Below, piece by piece: positions 12,871 through 21,549 of a stretch of DNA of 35,969 nucleotides (positions are counted from its first letter, which is position 1; every line of letters begins with the position of its first letter). The position numbers and the translations under genes are program-made. The notes below the pieces were generated by a model. It searched no databases. It saw nothing but the letters and a program-made list of their open reading frames with translations, and was not told the DNA's origin. The DNA lies in the NCBI RefSeq assembly GCF_900155605.1, contig NZ_LT707420.1:2650-38618 (forward strand), written 5' to 3'. This DNA comes from Actinomyces marseillensis (GTDB taxonomy: Bacteria > Actinomycetota > Actinomycetes > Actinomycetales > Actinomycetaceae).

Positions 12871-15800
12871 TTACTTTGCGCTCGTATTCCTACGAACAAC
12901 GTGACGCAAGACAGCGTCAGTTTGGGCACCACGGCGCGTCAGACCGAGAGCGTGCCAAAGCTCATCGACCGATTCTTCCTCGCTGCGTTCTACTCCATCA
13001 GAGGCAACCCACTGCGCGATCTCATCGAGTTGATCATCGCTGTAGGCAGCAAGGGGAAGCCCACGAGCAATTGCAGGACGCTCGCCGCGTGCACTCTCGG
13101 CCTCGATATCGCTTGCAAGAAGGTCGCCCTCCCCACCCTGAGTATCTTCAACCCACTCATCGCGACGCTGACGTGCCTCGCCAGCATGATCATCTGCTGC
13201 ATCTTCTTCAGACATAGGCGCTAGATCAGCATCCTCAGAAGCACTCGCACCGAACTCAGCATCCGGATTCTCAGGAAGCTCCATCACGGGAACAGCGGGA
13301 CCGTTGATCTCGTCGACGGCGTCCAAAACCAACTGAACGATTCGATCTGTTTCCTTCGCTGGATCGATGAACACCGCCATCGACAAGGCAATGTGGACCT
13401 TCCAGCCCTGTGCTTCAAGCATCGCGGGCCACAGGCGATCACGCACACGCAGCGAGGGCTGCGCGACATATTCGTCATCATCGGTGAGCACCGCAAGGAG
13501 TAGACGCCCCGGCACCTCGGGGTGCCCGATCGCCAGCGGAATCCGCAATCCACCGGGAATCCCAATGTTTGCCACGACTTCAAGACCGAGGCCGTAGAGT
13601 CGATCCGCAAGATCAATGAGCAGCCGATCGGGTTCAATATCCAAGGTAGGCCACGAATCAATACCAACCCCGGATTGGCCTCGGGCAATCTCAAGGAGGT
13701 CGACGAGCATCAGCGCACCACGCTGGGACAGGCGGGACGTATCGATTTCTTCGGGGCGAATCGAGGACACGACGGTGAGGTCTCCGCGCACCGAACGCAA
13801 GACATCGGCCATCGCGCCCGCACCCGCGGGGGAAGAAAAGACACCGAAGTGGTGGATCACGCGACCGTGCGGGGTCTTCGCAAAACCAACAGCGATGATG
13901 ATGTGGTCGCGGCCCAAGCCTCGTGCACCATCGGGGTCGACAACCACGAAGGGCTCCACGCGTGCGGGATCGAAGAACGAGGCCAAGCCGGGCTCTGCGC
14001 CGATCGTCCGCATGAGCTGGCTGCGGATCCTCTCCGCGTGCTGCGAGTTCAGGGCGACCACTGCGAGGGAACGCTCAGGAGTAGTCGTCGCATGTTCGAG
14101 AACAGCTTCGACGACGGCATCCACTTCCACCGCGGTCGATTCAACAGCCTCGCTACCGGGGGTCGGCATACCCGTCCCCTCGGTCCAAATCGCTGTTACG
14201 GGAGCACTGGCGGAAGTCCACGGAACCGGAACACCCGTGTGATCAACGCGGTAACGCGCAAGCAGGAGCGCCATCTGGTCGTTCAAACGAGTCGGGCGTA
14301 CTTCCATGCGCAGGTGCGGAAGAACCTCGGAAAGAGCCGCAACCGAATCATCGACGTGTTCTTGAGCAAGATCAGCGAAAAGAACGACCTGAGAAGCACG
14401 CGAAATGATCGGAACAAGCTCCGCCAAAGGCAGTGCATCAACGTCATCCAAGATGACAACATCGACCTGATGATTCTCCGGCAAGATCTGCGGGACAAGA
14501 GTCGGAACCGTCAAGACCGCCGGGATCAAGTCCCACGCCAAGGGGAACTGCGCGTACAACGAGGTCAGCGCATGCTGGTCATTGACAGCTAACTCAAGCG
14601 CGCTCAAAGCCTGAGGATCGTTCGCAACGGCTTGGGTTCGGCCTCGGCGAAGGCGTGAGATCACTTGCGGAACCAAGGAGGCGACCTGCTGACGATCCAG
14701 TTCGCGTCCTTCAGTCAAAGCCTGCTCAAGGACCGCAGGATCAAAGCCACCCAAACGAGAGTCCGTCGCCAGCATGAGACCAAGGATGGAAGCCCACCAC
14801 GCAAGATCGAGTTCGGCGTCCAGCTGGTCGTCATCAACGTGACGGCCACGAAGATCGCGTGTCAAAGGCTCCAGCCCCAACTCGGCCAGTTCTTTCAAGA
14901 CCGCGACGCGACGCGGCAATTCATAGCCGCCCTCAGGATCGGCACTCAGGCGCTCGCAAAGCTTGGCCAAATCAACGATTGGCATCATTTCCAGATCGCC
15001 ATGAGCGGTAACGAACATGGGGTTCAGGTGCGCGAGATCCTCGGCAACCTCGTCAGTGAGGGCAGCGGCCTGAGCCAAGTTCGAGGGTAGCTTCGGCCAG
15101 CCGTCGCTATCGCAGTGCTGACGCCACACATCGCGGCGCTCCTGAACGGTCAACAGCGCACGATGCAAGTCCTCAACATGGCTTCCCGGACGCAGCATGT
15201 CCTGCGCCTGCTTGACCAAGCGGACGCGCTGTGAGCGGGGCATGGAAATACCGTGCTCTTGACGCCACTTCTTCGAGGCCGTCGCAATGACCATATCGGC
15301 AGCGGAACGCTCAAAGACCCGCGGTTGGAAAACGTCGAGAACCTCACGAACCCCCTCGAACATAGCGAGTTGGTCGTACCACTGACGCATATTGACCGCC
15401 GAAGAAATCCCCGTCTCTCCCGCGACAGAGGCAATCAGCACACGAAGCTCAGGCAAAGTTTCCTTCGCAAGGCGATTCACGCGCTCAAGGACGTCGGGAA
15501 CCTGCTCCTGGGAACCAATGACGATTCCCTTCCACGGGCCCACCTGCGCATTGCGCGAAAACACTCCCAAGGACGAGGCCTCGTGGAGAAGTTCGCGGGC
15601 ACGCGCACCTTGGTCGGAAGCGATCTCAATGAGGATCTCTTCACTCAAACGCACACGAGTACGCGGCGCTGGCTTGGTCGCCGTCAGGTCGGTGAGAACC
15701 TGGAGGGCATCAAATGCGCTGACCCCAAACTGCTTGAAGGGGCGATGCAGGTAGGTCGTGTAGGACGAAAGCGTCTGGCGAACACTACGCAAACGAGCGC

Positions 15801-16947
15801 GCATCTTTGCGACCTCAGCGCTGTCCTCAACCGAGGTCAGATCTTGCGAGGCATGAATGAGCTGAAGACCCAGCGTCGCATCAGAGGCGTTAGAACCGTC
15901 GATACGAACCGCGGCCTCGTCCACGCCCAAGTCGCGAAGGCGACCGTGCACGGCCAAGGTCCGCGAAGGCGATCCTGCAATATGGACCACCGTGCGGCCA
16001 TTCGCGGCGCTATCGGCAATAATCGCCGCGATCAAAGAAGCATCATCCGCTCCCGATGGTGCATCAACGATGAAGGAATGACCATCCGCGACGGCCTCGA
16101 CAACGTCTTGCTGCTTCGGCGTCAGGTCACCGGCACCGCGTTCCTCATCGGGGTCACGGTCACTGGGGTTTGATTCGGGAAGAGGCCCCGAAATGGCACT
16201 GCGCGCAGCCGCATCCCCCGCCAGAGCGCGAATAATACGATTCTTCATCAAGTGAGCGGGACGATCGAGCTCGCGAAGCAGAAGTGCGGCCGGGTGCTCA
16301 AAAATTCCAATGGTCAGTTCTTCGCGCACATCAAAGTTCTCCAGAACCGAGGCAGCTTGACGCGCGTGGTCCAAGACAACCGAGGCCGAGAAACCGTGGG
16401 TCTGAGTGGACAGGTGCGCGACCTCGTCCATGTCGATGTGGACGTTCTTTTCCGCGAGTGCGTCTTCGAATGCGGCCGACAGTTCCATCCCGTGACGCAA
16501 GGTAATGACGACATCGTCGCCTTCAAGACTCAGGCGCAGGGGACGCAAGAAAACCGGTGCGCTGGTGCGGGCCTCGTCTTCCCCCCACTGTGCGTGTCCG
16601 ATCGCGATGTGGACGGGAGCGACGCCGTGGCGCATCGCCATTTCGTGGGCGAAGGAAACTAGGGAACGCGCGCGCTCCAAGGCGCGTTTGTGCGCAGCGC
16701 TTTCTCGGATGAGGCTGGAGAGTTTCGTGGGCCGCCCCGCATACAGTTGAGCCAAACCGCCGGGATGCGCCTCAGATACGGTCAAGCGCGGGAAAGCGTT
16801 TCCGCCTTCTTCTGAGGTAATTTGGCGCAATTGCGCACGCCATTCTTGGACAACATGGTCGCTGGGTGCACTCGGCATCTCGGAAGAGGACTGTTCCTGC
16901 TCCCGCGGGGAATCTTGCGTCGATCGAGAAAAGAAATTTACGGCCAC
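12871..16947 (-). CDS. DUF4011/superfamily-1 helicase/nuclease-type protein with degraded motifs
   Basis: The 1358 residues match the layout of DUF4011-type helicase-nucleases. A DUF4011-like region spans about 80-230 (HIAIGHAQWGEDEARTSAPVF). An SF1 helicase core follows from about 275, and near 1105-1195 lies an MTES_1575/Vsr-like nuclease region. Every catalytic motif looks damaged. The Walker A position reads DAPSGADDAS (295-304; usual GPPGTGKS). Walker B reads VVILDDVDAL with DD for DE. The VGDxxQLPP motif is FADLAQEHVD (857-866). The GERRLNVAITRAR motif is GAGAMADVLRSVR (1042-1054). In the nuclease, RIDLAV is RIPLAI and IECDG is VLTDD. The frame is intact over 4 kb, so it is a maintained protein. 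Family members include defence proteins; this one may be structural or regulatory. Confidence 0.72.
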   Translation of the reverse strand: MAVNFFSRSTQDSPREQEQSSSEMPSAPSDHVVQEWRAQLRQITSEEGGNAFPRLTVSEAHPGGLAQLYAGRPTKLSSLIRESAAHKRALERARSLVSFAHEMAMRHGVAPVHIAIGHAQWGEDEARTSAPVFLRPLRLSLEGDDVVITLRHGMELSAAFEDALAEKNVHIDMDEVAHLSTQTHGFSASVVLDHARQAASVLENFDVREELTIGIFEHPAALLLRELDRPAHLMKNRIIRALAGDAAARSAISGPLPESNPSDRDPDEERGAGDLTPKQQDVVEAVADGHSFIVDAPSGADDASLIAAIIADSAANGRTVVHIAGSPSRTLAVHGRLRDLGVDEAAVRIDGSNASDATLGLQLIHASQDLTSVEDSAEVAKMRARLRSVRQTLSSYTTYLHRPFKQFGVSAFDALQVLTDLTATKPAPRTRVRLSEEILIEIASDQGARARELLHEASSLGVFSRNAQVGPWKGIVIGSQEQVPDVLERVNRLAKETLPELRVLIASVAGETGISSAVNMRQWYDQLAMFEGVREVLDVFQPRVFERSAADMVIATASKKWRQEHGISMPRSQRVRLVKQAQDMLRPGSHVEDLHRALLTVQERRDVWRQHCDSDGWPKLPSNLAQAAALTDEVAEDLAHLNPMFVTAHGDLEMMPIVDLAKLCERLSADPEGGYELPRRVAVLKELAELGLEPLTRDLRGRHVDDDQLDAELDLAWWASILGLMLATDSRLGGFDPAVLEQALTEGRELDRQQVASLVPQVISRLRRGRTQAVANDPQALSALELAVNDQHALTSLYAQFPLAWDLIPAVLTVPTLVPQILPENHQVDVVILDDVDALPLAELVPIISRASQVVLFADLAQEHVDDSVAALSEVLPHLRMEVRPTRLNDQMALLLARYRVDHTGVPVPWTSASAPVTAIWTEGTGMPTPGSEAVESTAVEVDAVVEAVLEHATTTPERSLAVVALNSQHAERIRSQLMRTIGAEPGLASFFDPARVEPFVVVDPDGARGLGRDHIIIAVGFAKTPHGRVIHHFGVFSSPAGAGAMADVLRSVRGDLTVVSSIRPEEIDTSRLSQRGALMLVDLLEIARGQSGVGIDSWPTLDIEPDRLLIDLADRLYGLGLEVVANIGIPGGLRIPLAIGHPEVPGRLLLAVLTDDDEYVAQPSLRVRDRLWPAMLEAQGWKVHIALSMAVFIDPAKETDRIVQLVLDAVDEINGPAVPVMELPENPDAEFGASASEDADLAPMSEEDAADDHAGEARQRRDEWVEDTQGGEGDLLASDIEAESARGERPAIARGLPLAAYSDDQLDEIAQWVASDGVERSEEESVDELWHALGLTRRGAQTDAVLRHVVRRNTSAK

Positions 16948-16998
16948 AAAACCACCGTAATAGAAAAGGCTGGGCTCACCGGGGACAAAGCGCCGTAA

Positions 16999-17037
16999 GG
17001 GAACATTTTCCCAGCACTTGGGCCGCCCGGTCCCAAG
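16999..17037. promoter_or_regulatory. Paired short inverted repeats upstream of fhs
   Basis: The 115-base gap between two divergent genes holds GGGAA-CATT-TTCCC (16999-17012) and CTTGGG/CCCAAG (17017-17037). Either could be an operator for fhs or for the large minus-strand gene. No clear ribosome site precedes the fhs ATG. A TAAGCT lies six bases before it (17051-17056), compatible with a leaderless message. Confidence 0.3.
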
Positions 17038-17062
17038 AGAGTCGGTGCTTTAAGCTATCCCC

Positions 17063-18751
17063 ATGAGCACTGTTGCAACTGATTTTGCGTCCAAATTGGC
17101 CCCACTGGTGGAGCTGGGCGAACGAGCTGGAATCCCCAGCGAGCACCTGCGTCCCTACGGTTTTGACCTTGCGAAGGTCGATCTCGAGGCACTCGATGTC
17201 TCTGCCCCTCAGCGTGCCCACTATGTCGTTGTCACTGCTACCTCCCCGACCCCCTATGGCGAGGGCAAGACGACAACCGCAATCGGCTTGGTTCAGGGTC
17301 TAGCCCTGGAAGGTGCCTCCGCGACCCTGACTATTCGCCAGCCCTCAATGGGCCCGACTTTCGGCGTCAAAGGAGGAGCAGCGGGCAGCGGTAAGAGCCA
17401 GGTATTGCCATTCGAGAAGATGAATCTGCACCTGACCGGAGACTTCCACGCAATCACCGCGGCACACAATCTCCTGTCCGCAATGATTGACAATCACCTC
17501 CACCAAGGAAATGAGCTGCACCTCAAGGAGCGTTCGATCACGTGGCCTCGCGTCCTTGACGTCAATGATCGCTCTCTGCGCCACGTCGTAACCGGCCTGG
17601 GCGGGGCAATCGACGGAGTGACTCGCCAAGCTTCTTTCGATATCACTGCAGCCAGCGAAGTCATGGTCATCATGTCCCTGGCGACCTCTTACCGTGATCT
17701 GCGTGAGCGCCTTGGCCGCATCGTTATCGGTCAAAACGAGGCCGGAGAATACGTGACCGCAGAGGACCTCAAGGCCGCGGGAGCGATGGCGGCGCTTTTG
17801 CGTGATGCGCTCAGCCCGAATCTTTTGCGCACCACCGAGGGAAGCCCCGTTTTGGTGCACACCGGTCCCTTTGGAAATATTGCGACGGGATGTTCCTCGG
17901 TGATCGCGGATCTTCTTGCCGGCCAGCACAGCGACTTCGTTGTGACAGAAGCAGGATTCGGCGCAGATATGGGCGCCGAGCGTTTCTTCAACATCAAGTG
18001 CCCTCTGGGTGGCTTACGCCCCGACTGTGCGGTCATCGTCACGACGGTTCGCGCGCTCAAGTCTCACTCGGGTCACTACAAGCTTGCCCCGGGAAAGGCT
18101 CTTCCTGAGGCAATGGTGGAAGAAAATGTTGAGGAGGTGCGCGTGGGAAGTGCAAACCTTCTCAAGCACATCGAGATCGTTCGCGGTTTTGGCCTCAACC
18201 CCGTGGTTGCCATTAACGTCTTCCCCACCGATCACGAGGCCGAGTTGGCTGAGATCGAGGCGATCTGCGCCGAGGCCGGGGTGCGCGTGGCGCGTTCCTT
18301 GGGCGTTGTCGAAGGCGGGGAGGGCGCGCGCGAGCTTGCACGTGAAGTAGCCGCGGCGTGTGAAGAATCCGATCCTTCCGCAGTCCATCCTCTCTACGCA
18401 GATGAGGATTCCTTAAAAGAAAAGATCGCGAAGGTCGCCGCGATGTACGGCGCTGCGGGTGTTGATTACACCCCAGCGGCAGCCAAGCGCCTCAAGGAAT
18501 ATCAAGAGGCGGGTTATGGGAATTTGAAGGTCGTCGTTGCTAAGACTCCGATGTCGCTGAGCGCCGATCCGCAAGCAAAGGGCGCTCCTACCGGGTGGAC
18601 GCTTCCAATCCGTGAAGTCCGTCTTGCAGCGGGTGCGGGTTACGTCTACGCGATCTCGGGAACCTTGTCGACCATGCCGGGTTTGTCTGCTCACCCAGCG
18701 GCAGAGCGCATCGAACTGACCACTGACGGTGAAATCACCGGGGTGAAGTAA
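17063..18751 (+). CDS. fhs: Formate-tetrahydrofolate ligase
   Basis: A 562-residue cytoplasmic enzyme that joins formate to THF using ATP, giving 10-formyl-THF for purine and initiator formyl-methionine synthesis. The P-loop PTPYGEGKTTTAIG lies at about residues 65-78, and the signature GPTFGVKGGAAGSGKSQVLP at about 97-116 is followed by HLTGDFHAITAAHNLL. Later landmarks include RVLDVNDRSLR and the C-terminal MPGLSAHPAAERI. The length is that of the family and nothing is missing. It stands alone between a divergent neighbour and a long terminator hairpin. It links functionally to the 5-formyl-THF cyclo-ligase in this window. Confidence 0.96.
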   Translation: MSTVATDFASKLAPLVELGERAGIPSEHLRPYGFDLAKVDLEALDVSAPQRAHYVVVTATSPTPYGEGKTTTAIGLVQGLALEGASATLTIRQPSMGPTFGVKGGAAGSGKSQVLPFEKMNLHLTGDFHAITAAHNLLSAMIDNHLHQGNELHLKERSITWPRVLDVNDRSLRHVVTGLGGAIDGVTRQASFDITAASEVMVIMSLATSYRDLRERLGRIVIGQNEAGEYVTAEDLKAAGAMAALLRDALSPNLLRTTEGSPVLVHTGPFGNIATGCSSVIADLLAGQHSDFVVTEAGFGADMGAERFFNIKCPLGGLRPDCAVIVTTVRALKSHSGHYKLAPGKALPEAMVEENVEEVRVGSANLLKHIEIVRGFGLNPVVAINVFPTDHEAELAEIEAICAEAGVRVARSLGVVEGGEGARELAREVAAACEESDPSAVHPLYADEDSLKEKIAKVAAMYGAAGVDYTPAAAKRLKEYQEAGYGNLKVVVAKTPMSLSADPQAKGAPTGWTLPIREVRLAAGAGYVYAISGTLSTMPGLSAHPAAERIELTTDGEITGVK

Positions 18752-18768
18752 GCCTAAAGCGGCTGATC

Positions 18769-18819
18769 AGAAGGCTCCCTGTCGATCACTGCTTCATGCA
18801 GGTCGACAGGGAGCCTTCT
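18769..18819 (+). terminator. Long hairpin between fhs and feoC, probably bidirectional
   Basis: A 17-base perfect stem (18769-18785 with 18803-18819, beginning AGAAGGCTCCC) encloses a loop with its own CTGC/GCAG mini-stem. It sits between two converging genes. T-tracts are short on either side, so efficiency is uncertain. Confidence 0.75.
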
Positions 18820-18842
18820 TGTTGATTGAGCTCGGGCGGGTA

Positions 18843-19091
18843 CTAGATGACCAGAGGGCATCCCGAACAGTGAAGCATCACCTCGGGAGTCTTATTCCCG
18901 TGGCACGCACCCAAGCCCGAAGCACACAGCGACTGAGCACTGGCGGCTTGGCCTCGGCGCTGCATATCTTCGACGACCACGGTCGCAAAGGCGAGCGATA
19001 CTTTCGCCCGCTGAGCGGCGGCCTCGAGAGTGCAGCCCCGTGCCAGCGCCTCTTTGAGACGCTGGGCTGGGGAGACAAATGACGCAGTCAC
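18843..19091 (-). CDS. feoC: FeoC-like small cysteine protein
   Basis: The 82-residue protein starts at a GTG that overlaps the feoB stop (GTGA), the typical sign of translational coupling. A longer frame runs on upstream inside feoB but is not used on this view. The N-terminal half looks like a small winged-helix (RLKEALARGCTLEAAAQRAKVSLAFA), as in FeoC. The C-terminal part has four cysteines spaced C-x6-C-x11-C-x2-C (Cys56, 63, 75, 78), suited to an Fe-S cluster or metal. Enterobacterial FeoC also has clustered cysteines and protects FeoB from proteolysis or senses iron. The name rests on position, size and this pattern; sequence identity to FeoC has not been tested. Confidence 0.72.
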   Translation of the reverse strand: MTASFVSPAQRLKEALARGCTLEAAAQRAKVSLAFATVVVEDMQRRGQAASAQSLCASGLGACHGNKTPEVMLHCSGCPLVI

Positions 19092-21118
19092 AGGATCAGG
19101 CGTCCGATCTGGAAGACGGCAACGGCAAGGACCCACGCACTGACGAGTTGGACGCCAACCGCCGCTGCTGTGAGTTTGCCGCCAATCTGACGCACCTGCT
19201 CGGCGACCGTCGCCATACACGGGGTGTAGGTGAGGACGAAGACCAAGAAGGCGTAGGCAGCGACCGGTGCCGCATCTCCCGCAGACTTTTGGAAAGATTC
19301 AGTCACCAACTGAGGCAGTGAACCAAGATCATCACCGCCATCCTCGGCATCTCCACCTTCTGTTTCAGGATCCATGTTGTAGGAGGTGACGATCGACGAG
19401 ATCACTGTTTCCTTCGCAACGAAACCGGTCATCAGAGCACCGGTCATGTGCCACTCACCAAAACCAGCGGGTTTGAAGACAGGCTCAAGCACCTGAGCGG
19501 TGCGCCCGTAAAGGGAGTCCTCCATTGGGAGTTCCGAGTCGGCGAAAGAGTAGTTTCCTGCCATCGGAATGGCACCCATGAGCCACACGACGAAGGTCAT
19601 GGCCAAGATGATCTTGCCTGCGCCCTTCACGAAGGCCCACGCACGCAGCCACGTGGTCCGCAAGATCACGAAAACGCGCGGAACCTGGTAGGCGGGAAGT
19701 ATCAGGAACAGTGGAGAGTCCGTGGTCTTCTTCGTGAAGAAGGGCTTGAGAACAAGCGCACCCAAGATCACCATGATGAGCGAGAGAACATAGAGCGAGA
19801 AGATCACTGTTCCAGCGTTATCGGGGAAGAAAATCCGCGCGATCATCAAGTAGATGGTCAGTCGCGCTGCGCACGAGGTATAGGGCGTAATGATGGTGGT
19901 GACGATTCGCTGGGCAGTGTTGGGAAGCGTTCGCGTTGCTGCCAGTGACGGCAGATTGCATCCGAATCCCATGATGAGCGGCAAAATCACACGGCCATCC
20001 AGACCGATCGCACGCATGACGCGGTCACCAAGGAAGGCTGCGCGGGCCATGTAGCCAGAGTCTTCCAGGATGGAAATCATCAAGAAGATGATGAACATCA
20101 GGGGGATGAAGGAAGAGACCACGCCCAAACCAGTGCACAGACCACCGATGAGGAAGCTGTGGAGCCAGCCGTCTTGAAGTCCCCCAAGTGTGAGGAGGTA
20201 GGTAATACCGTTTGCCAGAGAGGGGAAGCCTTCATCCGTTGAGGAGAAAATGTGGTCGAAGAAGTCTTGGACGGGGCTGACCCATTCGCCTGCGACTTTG
20301 AAGAGGAACCACATAAGAACAAAGAAGATCGGGATTCCCAACCAGGGGTTGAGTAGGACTCGGTCGATCTTGTCAGAGGTGGACAGGGTCGGGTCTCCCT
20401 GGGGCTCACCGACGACTGCTGTCTCAACCTTGTCAACCCAGGCAAAGAGCTCATCCGCTTGGGTGAGTCCACCGCATCCACAGGTGCAGCTTCCATCTGC
20501 AGCGTTGACAGGCAAGCCCTTCGGACGTGCCGGATGAGCCAAGGAATTGCGGATCACGCCCTCGATGAGATCGGAGTTATCCAAGTGGCGCGGGTCTACG
20601 GCCAGAACGGGGATTCCCAATTCCTCTGCGAGTTTGTCAACGGGGTACTTCTGGCCGTCCTTTTCAGAGACATCAACCATGGTCGCAATTGCAACAACAG
20701 GGTGCCCTGCTTGAGCGACCTGCCCCAGCAGGTACAGCGAACGCGTCATTGCGCTTGCGTCAAGCAGAACAACGGCAAGATCGACCTTGCGTCCGGTCCG
20801 AGGATCAGTGAAGGACCCGGGTGCGCCGCTGAGAGTATCGCTGACGACCTGCTCGTCGGGCGAGGAAGCAATCAAGGAGTACGTTCCGGGAAGGTCAATG
20901 AGGTTGGCGCCAAGTGCCTTCCAGACGCCGCGCTTCATTTCAACCGTGGTGCCGGGAGCATTAACGACGTGCTGGCGGGAACCGGTAATTGCATTGAAAA
21001 GAGTCGATTTTCCAACGTTCGGATTTCCGACCAGGACAATGGTCGTTTCCCCGCCGCTAGAGCTCGGCGTGTCGAGTACCGCGACCTCGGCTGCGGGTGA
21101 GCAGTGTGGGCAGCTCAT
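19088..21118 (-). CDS. feoB: Ferrous iron transporter FeoB
   Basis: A 676-residue inner-membrane Fe(II) transporter with an N-terminal G-protein domain. G1 is GNPNVGKST (31-39) and G3 is DLPG (75-78). The G4 position reads TMVD (146-149) where most FeoB have NxxD. From about residue 250 there are the Gate and core membrane regions, including MGFGCNLPSLAATRTL and LMTGFVAKETVISS. Two features are unusual: an N-terminal CPHC (Cys3, Cys6) ahead of the G domain, and CTCGCGG (Cys211, 213, 215) between G domain and membrane part. The ATG overlaps the end of feoA by four bases and the stop overlaps feoC, so all three form one operon. Confidence 0.96.
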   Translation of the reverse strand: MSCPHCSPAAEVAVLDTPSSSGGETTIVLVGNPNVGKSTLFNAITGSRQHVVNAPGTTVEMKRGVWKALGANLIDLPGTYSLIASSPDEQVVSDTLSGAPGSFTDPRTGRKVDLAVVLLDASAMTRSLYLLGQVAQAGHPVVAIATMVDVSEKDGQKYPVDKLAEELGIPVLAVDPRHLDNSDLIEGVIRNSLAHPARPKGLPVNAADGSCTCGCGGLTQADELFAWVDKVETAVVGEPQGDPTLSTSDKIDRVLLNPWLGIPIFFVLMWFLFKVAGEWVSPVQDFFDHIFSSTDEGFPSLANGITYLLTLGGLQDGWLHSFLIGGLCTGLGVVSSFIPLMFIIFLMISILEDSGYMARAAFLGDRVMRAIGLDGRVILPLIMGFGCNLPSLAATRTLPNTAQRIVTTIITPYTSCAARLTIYLMIARIFFPDNAGTVIFSLYVLSLIMVILGALVLKPFFTKKTTDSPLFLILPAYQVPRVFVILRTTWLRAWAFVKGAGKIILAMTFVVWLMGAIPMAGNYSFADSELPMEDSLYGRTAQVLEPVFKPAGFGEWHMTGALMTGFVAKETVISSIVTSYNMDPETEGGDAEDGGDDLGSLPQLVTESFQKSAGDAAPVAAYAFLVFVLTYTPCMATVAEQVRQIGGKLTAAAVGVQLVSAWVLAVAVFQIGRLIL

Positions 21119-21339
21119 GCGATTTCCTCCACTTCGATCGCTCGGGCGCTGCGACGATCAACTGCGACGCGCGCGCCAGCAATATTGACGACGAGGCCAC
21201 CGAAAGCAGCCTTGTTGACGATGAAGAATTCGCTTCCGGGGCGAACTCCAAGTTCATACAGGCGGAGTCGGTGTTCTGAAGGAACATCCATATTTCCCAG
21301 ACGCGCCCGAGTCCGCAAAGGAAATTGTGATAGTTGCAT
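21115..21339 (-). CDS. feoA: Ferrous iron transport protein FeoA
   Basis: A 74-residue SH3-like protein that assists FeoB at the cytoplasmic face. The sequence MDVPSEHRLRLYELGVRPGSEFFIV is the characteristic FeoA/DtxR-SH3 strand pattern, with L-x-E-LG-x-x-PG clearly visible, followed by GGLVVNIAGARVAVDRRSA. Length is typical. Its last codons overlap the feoB ATG (ATGA-type junction). Hardly any leader separates the ATG from the iron-box candidate, and no Shine-Dalgarno is visible, so the message may be leaderless. Confidence 0.93.
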   Translation of the reverse strand: MQLSQFPLRTRARLGNMDVPSEHRLRLYELGVRPGSEFFIVNKAAFGGLVVNIAGARVAVDRRSARAIEVEEIA

Positions 21340-21343
21340 ATAG

Positions 21344-21362
21344 CAAGGTTAGGCAAGCATTA
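21344..21362. promoter_or_regulatory. Candidate DtxR/IdeR iron box before feoA
   Basis: CAAGGTTAGGCAAGCATTA matches 13 of 19 positions of the DtxR consensus TTAGGTTAGGCTAACCTAA, including the uninterrupted run AGGTTAGGC. It begins five bases upstream of the feoA ATG, over the expected -10 region (TAACCT on the minus strand ends six bases before the ATG). Iron-loaded DtxR/IdeR would block transcription from here. The site also lies about 190 bases upstream of the divergent TPR-like gene. Confidence 0.62.
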
Positions 21363-21549
21363 CCCACACAAGTGACACCTTTGTCCCGCAAGCAAAAATT
21401 GCGCGCTTATTGCGCGACTAACTTCCGCACAATCGCTTCAATATGTCCCAAAAGAGCACTTTTAGTCTTCTGACAACTCCCAGCTACTATGGACCCAAGT
21501 CGCATTACACGCCCTGATCTTTTCATCGACGGTTAGGAACAATACGGCC

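Noticed and set aside
13522-14592. 356-residue frame on the plus strand
   Set aside because: Antisense shadow of the 1358-residue minus-strand gene, with Arg/His-rich composition typical of shadows.
15253-16173. 306-residue frame on the plus strand
   Set aside because: Also antisense to the 1358-residue gene; no domain recognised.
18843-19220. Longer version of the FeoC-like frame with an upstream start inside feoB
   Set aside because: The extra residues overlap feoB in another frame; the GTG at 19091 overlapping the feoB stop gives a normal FeoC-sized protein.
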